Shown here in pieces: positions 1 through 9,086 of a stretch of DNA of 27,639 nt. The notes below the pieces were generated by a model. It was given only the letters and a program-made list of their open reading frames with translations, had not been told where the DNA came from and did not search any database. The stretch covers positions 4,423 to 32,061 of the forward strand of contig JAAAVE010000118.1 in NCBI GenBank assembly GCA_015679605.1, in the 5' to 3' direction. Numbering within the stretch: position 1 is the stretch's first letter; the number at the start of each line of letters is the position of its first letter. A program made the translations under genes and the position numbers. This stretch comes from Podila epigama (lineage: Eukaryota; Mortierellomycota; Mortierellomycetes; Mortierellales; Mortierellaceae).

Positions 1-459
1 AAAAAAAAAATACAATCACAATTACAATTACAACTTTCTTCTTTTGTTCTTTGCCCTCTTCTTCTTCTTCATCTTCTTCTTCTCGACAACACTGACTATT
101 GCCTTCTGCTCTACGCTCTGCATGGGGGTTCTCTCTCTCTGGTGAAGGAAGTACAAATAACAATAATAAAAAAAGGAAGCCAAGATATTGACACGCTTCT
201 ACACCTTCAACATCTCCCATCCTACTTTTTCTTTTTTACTTCTCTCCTTTTTCCTCCAACAAAGAAAGTATAGCCATCCATTCAAGACTTCATGGACAAA
301 ACCCACTCTCCTAACAAACGTGTAAAAAATATACAGAAAACTCTTTCCCTCTCTCAAATCTGTCCCAATCGTACTTCCATCCACTCATCCATCTCAACCC
401 CCCCACATAAACCATTCCTACAACATCCTTTCACCCTTTCAACCCATAGTAGTCATGGA
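1..459. other. Spacer or 3' UTR downstream of the exonuclease gene
   Basis: No coding region is supported here. The plus strand is pyrimidine-rich with a CTT-type microsatellite around 58-85 and an A-run at 1-10. The part next to 460 is probably 3' UTR of the minus-strand exonuclease gene. No clear AATAAA signal is seen on that strand. Confidence 0.6.
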
Positions 460-3114
460 TTAGTATCGGTTTGGTGCCCCGTATTGTGATCCATATGAGC
501 CGTATCCTTGCTGAGGCTGCTGCGAACCATACGTGGGCCCGCCATAACTGCCATAAGAGGGGTTCAAGGGGGAATAACCAGGCTGGCTCTGTACAGACGA
601 TTGGGGCTGTGGCGAAGCCTGATGTTGGGTGCCATAGTATCCCATGTTTGATCCTCCTCCAATACCACCGCCACCACCTCCAATTCCCCCAATGTTTCCT
701 CCAATATTGCCGCCTTGGTTGGGTGAGCTAGTACCACAGCGCGCACACGATGACCGCTTGGCAAAATTGTGGTATCCACACTGACCATTGGGGCAGAGCC
801 AGTCTCCAGGCTTCAAACCTCCCATACCTCCCTGCTGCTGGCCATAGTTGGGCGCAGGAGACGAAGAGTCTCTGGGCGAGGGCTTGGCCAGGTTGCAGCG
901 CATGCATTGGAACCGCGATGCAAAGTTATGCGAATTGCAAGAGGGACACGTCCAATCACCTGGACGGAACGAATGACCATTCGATCCTCCACCCGAGTAC
1001 GATGAGCCCCCTTGGTGCATTGATCCGCCGCTCGAGTAACCGCCACGACCACCGTTACCATACCCTCCCTGGTTGCCATTGTCGCCGTACCCGCCATACC
1101 CCGAATTACCCCGACCGCTGTTGTAGTTGTTACCTCCGTGACCTCCATTTCCTCCACCGCCGCCAGGCATAGATGTTGAACACTTCATACACACACTCCT
1201 CGATGCAAAGTTTTGGAAGTTGCAGTTGGGGCAGTTCCAATCACCAGGACGGAAAGTAATTGAAGGTGCTCCACCCCCTCCTCCTCCTCCGGATGCATAC
1301 GGGTGATGATGGTGGTTATGATGCGAGTGATGGTGTGGGGATGCCATAGGACCTCCATTTCCATTTCCGTACCCACTGCCACCCGAAACCCCAGGCCTCA
1401 ACGATCCACAACGCAAGCACTGAGTGCGTGACGCATAGTTGTGGAAGTTACATTGAGCATTGGTACACATCCAATCACCCGATGTAAAGTTAGCTGGCTG
1501 TAGTGGAATCACACCTTCGGGCGAAGGTGAGTTGCACTTTAGACAAGCTCTTCTTGATGAAAAGTTAACAAACTGGCACATGTTGCATGTCCAGTCGCCA
1601 GGTCTAGACACTGGTGGAGGCCTGGGAGTAGCCTATTATGAATTGAGAACATTGATTTTAATGAGAAAATCGATTTCAAAGGAAGAAAGTGGGCTAGCAG
1701 TCGCCCTGTTATAACAAGAGATAATGTAAAAATAGAACCAGACCAAAAACACACAAACATACCTGGAAGGACGAGAGTTTGCCCTTTTGGAGAGCCATGG
1801 CATCCTTGCTTGAAGGCGCCACTTCGATCGAACGAGTTCCAAGAACCTTGCCATTCAAGTCAAGGGCAGCAAGGGCATCCGAGTGCTTCTCAAACACCGC
1901 AAAGCCACCGCCACTGGGGCGGTTTGAGTTATGGGACAACATAATAAGCTCCTTAGGCTTGAGTTGATGAGTGGCAAAAAAGGTCTCCAGTTCCGTCTGC
2001 GTGACATCATAGGACAGGGACGAGATCTTGACAACCTTGGACTCTTCCGTCTTGAACAGCTTGAGCAGCAGGGCAGGGTCAGTAGCTTGTGTAAAGACAT
2101 CGGGATGTGCAAAGGCGACCAAGTACTTCATGATGTTGACAATTGTCTTGGCATCATCGAGGCCAGAGTGAAGCGTTCCGACCTGTGAGACCGCAAAAGC
2201 CTCACACATCTTTTCGAGAGAAAACGATCGAAGGACGACTTCTGAGTGATGGGCAATCCACTTGGTGGCCTCCTCCTTGAGGTCGAACAGGATAGGATCC
2301 ACGAGATAGCTGGCGAGCTGGATACCCTTGTCCTTGGCTTCACGAGGAAGTTGGATACGAAGATCCCACGCACCATGGGTGACAAAGCAAAAAGTCTTGT
2401 TTTCTCCAAGGATGTGCTGATTAATATAGTCATCCATAGAAGAGACTGCCTCAAGCAAAGTGCCAGCATCAGCCAACGTCTCCTCTGTGATCTTGGTCAA
2501 GTTCTTGCAAAAAGGTGTCAAGACTGTATTGACTGGTTTGACATAACGCTGTTCCTCATGAACAATGGCAAGGGTGTTCTTTGAAACGCAGAGCCATGAA
2601 AACTCGATGATCTCGGATGTAGCCTAATGAAAAAAAGAAACAAGAAAAGCAATAGCAAGAGAGAGAAAGAGGGAGAGAAGGATTAGGGACCAGGCCAGTG
2701 ATTATGATTAGTTGTTAGATCAAACGCAAATTACAATTAAAAAAGCTTAATAATGCATGCTAGATTACTTACAGGCGTGACCAAAAGTTCGCTGGTGGGC
2801 TTGTGGTCGTCGCAGGTGGCCTCAAAATCAAGGACGATAAAGTAATCATACTCGCTGGTTGGCACCTTGGGTGCCTTCAAAGCCGGTGAAGAAGTCGAAG
2901 CTGCGGTAGTGGCAGTGACAGGGGCGTTAGATGAGGTTGAGGTGGTCGTGTTGACGGGGGCTGACGTTGACGTTGGCTTGGCGGCAGGGGTAGGTGCAAC
3001 GGCGGCCGTCACAGAAGCCAAGATGGATGGTGCTGCGGCGCTGGATGCAGCAGCTGTAGAAGATGGCTCCGTCTTTACGGGAGATGTATTCTTTTTCTCC
3101 TCTGTGTCTGACAT
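460..3114 (-). CDS. ERI1-like 3'-5' exonuclease with RRM and five RanBP2 zinc fingers
   Basis: Three exons in transcript order: 3114-2773, 2623-1763, 1632-460. Both introns are GT-AG and phase 0, giving about 791 residues. Residues 1-85 are Ser/Thr/Ala-rich and disordered. The DEDDh nuclease follows: LDFEATC (D96, E98), IIEF, HGAWDL (D201) and HSGLDD (H266, D271), so all catalytic residues are present. An RRM lies at about 321-400. The last exon encodes five W-x-C-x(2-4)-C...N...C-x2-C RanBP2-type fingers in Gly/Asn/Ser/His/Gln-rich linkers, ending in a Tyr/Gly/Gln-rich tail. ERI1-family enzymes trim 3' ends of small RNAs, histone mRNA or rRNA, and RanBP2 fingers of this type bind single-stranded RNA, so an RNA-processing role is inferred. 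RRM plus RanBP2 fingers recalls yeast Nrp1. The ATG at 3114 is the first in frame and precedes an acidic/Ser-rich start. The target RNA is unknown. Confidence 0.9.
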
Positions 3115-3255
3115 GTTGTTTGTAATCTGGATTGATTGTGATGGATGAGAAGAAACGAGATGATCCTTTGAACTAATGCAGTCCGATTTTATTCATGTCA
3201 CGCCCAGAGACCCGCTCAATCACACGTCACGCCTCGTGACCCTTAACACGGAATT
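3115..3255. promoter_or_regulatory. Compact 141-bp spacer, inferred promoter of the exonuclease gene
   Basis: This is all that separates the stop of the upstream beta-mannosidase gene from the start of the exonuclease gene, both on the minus strand. It must hold the end of one transcript and at least part of the promoter of the next. It contains two direct copies of GTCACGCC (3197-3204 and 3226-3233). The second overlaps ACGTCA (3224-3229), a CRE-like core that reads TGACGT on the minus strand. Promoter function is inferred from position. Confidence 0.45.
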
Positions 3256-4182
3256 TCAAAGGCCAGCAAGGAGGACATCAGTGAGACTTTGGATTGTCAA
3301 TGTGTCTTGACTGAGCGTCTTTATGACTCTGTCCGATACACCCTTGAAGGTAATCGCCTTGGTCTCACCTTTGAGCAGCCAAAAGACATTGTCGCTGAAC
3401 CATCCATGCACTCCATGCATATCCCATCCAAGGACCACAAGGCCTGCCAACGCTGCTGTCGCCGTTACAGAAAAGTGGATCTCCAATGTGGATGGCTGTC
3501 GGTCCTTGGTTTCAACCACGTTAAAGTCATCTATGGCAAGACCAGGGGACCTTTCAAAAAGAGATATGGGAAGTGGACGATCGATTGGATACACTTGGTG
3601 CGTCATATGAACAACCATAGGCTCGGAGGATGCCTCTCCGTTGGTTGACTGTATCTCAACTTTAGCCAAAATCAAGGCCCATGTTGCGTTGGCAACAATA
3701 TCTCGCAGCTGCTCGCTTGACAATATGCCCACCTGCTTGCTGTCTTGACCAGGTACAGAAATATGGCTACTTCCGGCACTCGAACGCTCGCCTGTTCTCA
3801 TATCAATGACTTGATAGCTCAGTGTACCTAAACATATTCCAAGGATCATAGGCGAAGCGAACACCAGAGTTAAATCGACGACATTACCACTGACCAGCAA
3901 GTACGTAAAAGAATTTCTTTTTACCAGACACAGCTCTTGTCCCACACACGGAAAGGTTCATATGAAACTCATTTGAGCATGGTGGCTGGAAGCCAGTTAG
4001 AGTAGTGCCTTTGAATGCGTTCTTGACAAGATAATGCAATGGCTTCCATGTGCCTGACGTAATTGTAGAGAGACGAAAGTTAGATTCAGCTTTTTCTTGG
4101 GATCAAACTAACTCTCAGCGATTGGACTGTCTTGAGATGCATACCGTCATGTTCGATGCTTGACCCTTCATGAAGCGCGTTT

Positions 4183-4213
<31 letters not shown>

Positions 4214-7200
4214 TGGTCAAACGAAAGAACATGTAAAGCGAGAGAAACACAATCAACAGATTTCTTCCTTACAAGTAGGACCAGGCCAAATGTCATTTAG
4301 TTGCCAGTAGAGGGCACCCATTGTGTGAATCGGCAAGCCGTTACAACGTCGGTAATGCTCTGTTTGGGCAGCAATGGACCGAGCTTGAGCACATTGGGTC
4401 AGATAGCAAAATATTTTCATCAATCGCGCACGGTCTGCTTCAGGCAGCGACAAGGCTACAGCAGGATTAGCCCAATAATAGTCTCTGAGCTTCAATGGCA
4501 ACGCGAACTGGAACTTTCAGTAACGAACACCCATGGAGAAAGCAAAAACAAATAAAACGGTGTCAGTTTTTCATGATTTTCAAAGAAGCGTATGGAGAAA
4601 ACGCGTTTTCGTTTTGGGAAGATACCTCTATTTGTTGAAGCATCTCCTGCTGCCCATTGCCATGATGGTTTCGATGCACCATGATCTCTGACAGGGGATG
4701 CCAGTCCTCAGCGGATGTCACTGTTTTGAGTAGCCTGAACGAAGGCATTGATTGTGCACCATATTCTAACCAAGAATAAAAATGCAATTGGTGAAGAAGT
4801 TAAAGTTAGCTTCATGTGGACCCATTGCTACTAGTCTCATAGGATCAGGATCCGACGCTTATTCGTACCTGATACAAAACGAGATACAGGAAAGTGCTCA
4901 ACTAACAGGCCATTATGCTTGTAGTCGTAAAAGTGCACATCACCAAAGAGACCCTTCTCAGATTCCTCCAGTACATATCTTTCTGTGTATGGTTCGTTCG
5001 AGATTAAGCCGGCAGAAGGCGAACTACACTAGTTCAAAAATACTTTGTGAATGGTGCAATGTACATCTGGAGCATGCATGACAAGGGTGACAACACTGAT
5101 TACCTTGAGATGAATGGTCGAGAAGTGTCGAACTTTTTGAGCATTCCATAGATGGTCTCCACGTTCAGTTTGTGGTAATCCACCTAGGAGAAAATAATAG
5201 AGTTGTCAGTTCGTGCCAGAGCTATTTACACGTATTCTGGAGAGCATGCAGGGGACGCACCGCAAACAGATAAGGATTTAGAGTTGTTGCTTTGTCCCAT
5301 CTAGGTGGGGCGGGAGGGGAATAAGAACGTGTATAGAATGAGTACCAGTGCATGTTTCCTAACTGGACGACTGGACGGACTGCTGCGCCAAAAAAAAAAA
5401 AAAAAAAAATATGACCCACCCTTTGACCATGAACTCTTGGTTCTCGTTGTTTCCAGACCACAGAACAATGCTTGGGTGGCCTAATAAACGCGAAACTTGG
5501 TCGGTCACCTCTAGTTCGACGTTTTTCAGAAATGGTTCATCGACTGGGCATAGAGCACATGCAAACATGAATTCTTGCCAGACCATGATACCGTGAATAC
5601 TGCAAAGGTCATAGAATTCTTTTATGTAGGGCTCCTCTGGTTAGAACGAAAATCATTCTTCTCTGTCAGCGACAACAACGTCAAGATCCCATACCAAGTA
5701 AACTTTACCATCGGATTCGTAGCGGCCACCTCCCCACACACGGATCATGTTCATGTTGGCCTGTATACAGCTCTGAATCAGGTATCTGTATTCCCATATT
5801 GAAGTTTGAAGTTAGTCCATGTGTACGATTGTCCTTGAGAATGAGCGACTCCTAGTTTCTCTCACCTTTTCGTTTCCGGCGTCATCAACTGGTCAAACAC
5901 ATGGCCAGGGATCCAATTCGTGCCCTTTGCGAATATGGGCGTTTCATTCACTGCAAAATAGAACGAATCACCCTTGTCTCCCATGGGTCGCTGTACCAGG
6001 GCACAAGTTCGGAAGCCGACTTTGAATCTCTGAGATGCGATCGTGGTCGGTTTTTGACTTTGGTCGCAAACTGAAAAGATGTTGGTGTTGACTATGTAAA
6101 GTGCCTGTTCTCCAAATCCTTTAGGCCACCATCGTCGGACAATGCTGTCTGACACCTCTAGTGACACTGAGCCACTACTATGGCCGTCGTCGATTGTGAG
6201 TACCTTTCGTACTGTTTTTAGAACCTGTTCTGGGCCATCTCTTGGTTGTAGTTGAACAACAACATCGACGCTTTGTTTGCGGCAGCAACGTACACTAAAA
6301 TGAACCTTTGAGGCATGACAGTGACGATCTATTAGAATCGGTGCCAGCTCAAAAAATATAAAATGCACGCAAAAGTTAAAATGGACAGATTGGGTTACCT
6401 CCACTATCCACACTCCAGTGTCCTTTTGGAAATTCGTTCCAACTCGCCACTTGGAAAATAGGAGACCACCCACATCCATCCGCAAAGAAATTGGGCGCCA
6501 AATACCGCATGGTGCAAATGCTGGGCCCCAGTCCCAAGAGAATGAACACTATCATCGGACATAGTCGTTCAACCTTCGTATATTTTAGTAACGCGGAGAT
6601 GGCAAAAATCGGACAAAAAAAAAGTCAGCAAAATCATATCGTACGCACCTGCTCCTTTCGTATCATGTTTCGTCGCGGAAATCCATGTTGCGCGTCACTC
6701 ATATTGAACATGTCCGGCACCTATCGTAAAGAGCACCAGGCGAATGAGATAATAATCTAGCAACGGATGATAGCTTTCAACATCAAGTTCTTGGACATGG
6801 TAACGACATAAACAATAATTATTACATAGTATGGGTACTTATCAGCCTTGTCCTTTGCCACGCGGGTTGCATCCTTGAATTGGATGCAAAGACTATTGGC
6901 GCCTGACTTGAGTGCATGTGTGATGTCCAACAGGTATCTTCGAAACTGATTCTCAGTTTGTGCAATAAGGATACCGTTGAGATACACAGCTGCGAATGTG
7001 TCAAGACCTTCACAATCAAGAATGGTGAATCCAATATCATAGCCCTCCTGGATGACAAACTGGCGTTTGAGAATCCATTCCTTGTGGATAATAGCTCGCA
7101 CATTCTCGCTATGGATTCGATTTGTTCAATTTGATTATCAGCAGAGGAAGAAAACTGTAAAAATAAACGCGTCAAAGGAGCTTCGCGTACTGTTAACCAA

Positions 7201-7482
7201 CCTGACATAGTTTTTGCCAGAGAAATAATCGTTTGGTAGAATGCCTGCTTTGAGAAGGTCCAAGTGAACCTGACCTTTTGTGGTTGGATGAGCAGTTCCC
7301 CAAAGAAAAAAAAATACCAATGTCAATGTCAATGTGAATTCGGATGCATGAAGCACATGATCTCATTTCAATCAAGTACCTGGCACAGTTGCTTGCACTT
7401 GAATTGCGCCATCCTCGTCGCAAAGCTGCCACTGTCCGTTGAGACTGATTGTTCTCTCCTCGCGTTTATCTTTCAATATCAT
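3256..7482 (-). CDS. Beta-mannosidase, glycoside hydrolase family 2
   Basis: Exons in transcript order: 7482-7380, 7274-7202, 7108-6826, 6720-6649, 6548-6399, 6347-5866, 5785-5709, 5636-5428, 5362-5261, 5183-5104, 5023-4869, 4765-4626, 4513-4273, 4165-4145, 4053-3948, 3889-3256. The chain stays in phase and gives about 975 residues. GH2 beta-mannosidases release terminal beta-mannose, for example from N-glycan cores or manno-oligosaccharides. Landmarks are SLNGQWQL near the N-terminus, [45 protein letters not shown] (acid/base E478), FVSEYGAQS (nucleophile E596), [19 protein letters not shown] and FSDNVFWLL near the end. Both catalytic glutamates are present. There is no signal peptide from the chosen ATG at 7482, so an intracellular enzyme is likely. 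An in-frame start at 7635 is less family-like. Least certain junctions: exon 2/3, exon 8/9 (donor could lie at 5419) and exon 15/16; intron 6398-6348 could be retained. Confidence 0.9.
4188..4213. repeat. A26 tract in mannosidase intron 13 (T26 in gene sense)
   Basis: Twenty-six A residues on the plus strand lie within the 107-nt intron 4272-4166. In transcript sense this is a T26 tract about 21 nt before the acceptor of the 21-nt microexon. Confidence 0.95.
5390..5409. repeat. A20 tract in mannosidase intron 8 (T20 in gene sense)
   Basis: The tract occupies much of the 65-nt intron 5427-5363. In transcript sense it is T20 between the donor and several CAG acceptor candidates. The last one, TCCAG at 5363, keeps frame. 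Confidence 0.95.
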
Positions 7483-7523
7483 AGTTGGTGAGGTGGTCCA
7501 CGAAGGCGTTAATGGTTGAAAAT

Positions 7524-7564
7524 ATGTGAGTATGCAGCTTCGTTGTGTCCTCACATACTCACAT
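7524..7564. repeat. Perfect 11-bp inverted repeat upstream of beta-mannosidase
   Basis: ATGTGAGTATG at 7524-7534 and its exact complement CATACTCACAT at 7554-7564 flank a 19-nt loop. The arms end 42-82 nt upstream of the mannosidase ATG, so they lie in its leader or core promoter. The feature could be a hairpin in the 5' UTR or a dimeric protein-binding site; no function can be read from the sequence. Confidence 0.7.
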
Positions 7565-7722
7565 GTAGGGGGGTGGCTGACAGTTCGACACAGGATTGTT
7601 GGAGCTTGAGAAACGATCAGGCGTTGTGCAAGCATGTTAGTGGCAATCTTTTTAGCACTTGCGTTTCCAGACTTTGCTCTGCTCGCTCTCGCCTCGTCGC
7701 TGCTTCCTGCTGAGACCGCTTG

Positions 7723-8500
7723 TTAGTACCACGCCTCTTGCTCTATGATGTGAAGCTCCAATTTGAATTTCTTACAGAAAGTTTCTGAACTCCTAGTGCT
7801 TGCTCTGTTAGTTTGGATACGGTACCGCTGATGAACAAATAGGAGACATGTAAAAAGAGGGCGCAGCTGAGGTAGGTAGACCAAGCAGCGGTTTCTAAAT
7901 ATGCAGCGTACATAACTCGAGTCCCGTAGTTCGTGGCAAGAGGGCGCCAAGTGGTCTTGACCTAATCTTGCGCGAAAAATGAAAGTCGATAGGTTGAGAC
8001 AATACAAGCGTCTTGAAACTGGCAAAGAACGAGAGTCATAGGCTCTGATCTTGTCAGCAGGATGCTTAGTGTCGATCGTGTAAATAAGGGCCTCATTTAT
8101 ATGTTTAATGTTGCAATGCAACATGTAGCGTGGCGCCAGCAGTTGATGAATGGGGCCCGGGGAACCCAACATTGGATTGTAGCTCCTCCTTCAGCGAATC
8201 CAAGGATAGGACCCCTACAGCCCCTGGCATATATGCGAGCAAAATTGGCGAAGCGGAATGGCGAATCGTAGTGACTGAGGACGAGCATGTCCATTGGATT
8301 CTGCAACAAGTTTTGAGGTACCAGAGGTACAATATATGTCATCACTGCGAAAAAAGACGATACCCATCTTCTTTTCAGTAGCCCAAACAGCCCAGTGAAG
8401 CTTCAAATCCGGATCACAGTCTTGTGTCCATATCTCACTCCACTCATGGACAGAGCGCAAAAAGATAGGTCCCTTCTTCCTGTGACTATTCTAGTGATGT
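7723..8500 (-). pseudogene. Possible decayed coding remnant, identity unknown
   Basis: Open stretches on the minus strand at about 8460-8215 and 8172-7723 look protein-like in places, for example WTQDCDPDLKLHWAVWATEK and DKIRAYDSRSLPVSRR. They change frame and have no convincing start, stop or complete exon chain. The second stretch faintly recalls the Arg box of tyrosine recombinases of fungal mobile elements, but this is a weak impression. The plus strand is also open over 8130-8381. This may be a relic, an unresolved small gene or chance. Confidence 0.2.
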
Positions 8501-9010
8501 ACAGAATACGAGGCACAGGGGAGGAGGAGGAGGGTCAATTAGACCTTTGGTACAAAGACCCATGATGACACGATTTGAGCTCTCGATCTCTTAGCAGATT
8601 TTTTATTCCTTGCTTCCGCTCAACGGAGAGTTCCAAAGAAACCTGAGGTGACCAATAGTTCTATGCATGACATGGAAAGAGAAAAAAGACAGGTGTACCT
8701 ATTCTGGAATCACATTATGTCTTTTGGTGTTGTCCATGTATTTTTTTATTGCATGTATGTGGGGGGTAACTCTATCCATCATCTGCATCTACAGTGGATG
8801 GAGTGTAAGGAGACCGACATTCGATGTGGGTTGTTTTTAAGAATGACTTAGGATGCAGTGCTCAAAGGTGTGTCTCTTGACATTTTATTGAAATAGGCCA
8901 CGATTTTTTTTGGTTCGCTTCATTTTCCTCTTCATTAACCGTGTACACCTCTACCCATATACCCGACCATTACGCACCATCGTTCCTATTCATCATCTTC
9001 ATCCTCTGGT

Positions 9011-9055
9011 GCGCTATTAAAGCAGACGCACTCGTCTCTCTCTCTCTCAATCCTT
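9011..9055 (+). promoter_or_regulatory. Putative core promoter of the subtilase gene
   Basis: A TATA-like TATTAAAG at 9015-9022 is followed by a CT-rich run at about 9032-9049, a common fungal initiator context. The ATG follows at 9087. The spacing fits a short 5' UTR. This is an inference from motif and position. Confidence 0.4.
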
Positions 9056-9086
9056 TGCATATTACGCCAGACCCATCTCCTCAACA

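Larger units (their letters stand above)
7483..9086. other. 1.6 kb divergent spacer between beta-mannosidase and subtilase genes
   Basis: This region lies between the two divergent starts and should hold both promoters. It contains a perfect inverted repeat close to the mannosidase start, weak coding-like minus-strand stretches at about 7723-8500, and a TATA-like element near the subtilase start. No complete gene can be supported. The stretch 8500-8950 shows only a GAG/CTC-type purine run (8520-8534) and T-rich DNA. Confidence 0.5.

Noticed and set aside
750-1172. 140-codon plus-strand ORF and other open frames over the zinc-finger exon
   Set aside because: These are shadows of the Gly-rich, repetitive finger exon; only the minus-strand frame shows regularly spaced Cys pairs and PGDW motifs.
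3289-3648. 119-codon plus-strand ORF
   Set aside because: Antisense to the last mannosidase exon, with no recognisable content.
4188-4213. A26 tract as the tail of a retroposed copy
   Set aside because: It lies inside a phase-consistent intron, with no target-site duplication or retroposed sequence beside it.
5290-5335. A 28-nt intron in mannosidase exon 9
   Set aside because: GT...AG ends exist but 28 nt is too short for a spliceosomal intron, and the unspliced reading stays in frame.
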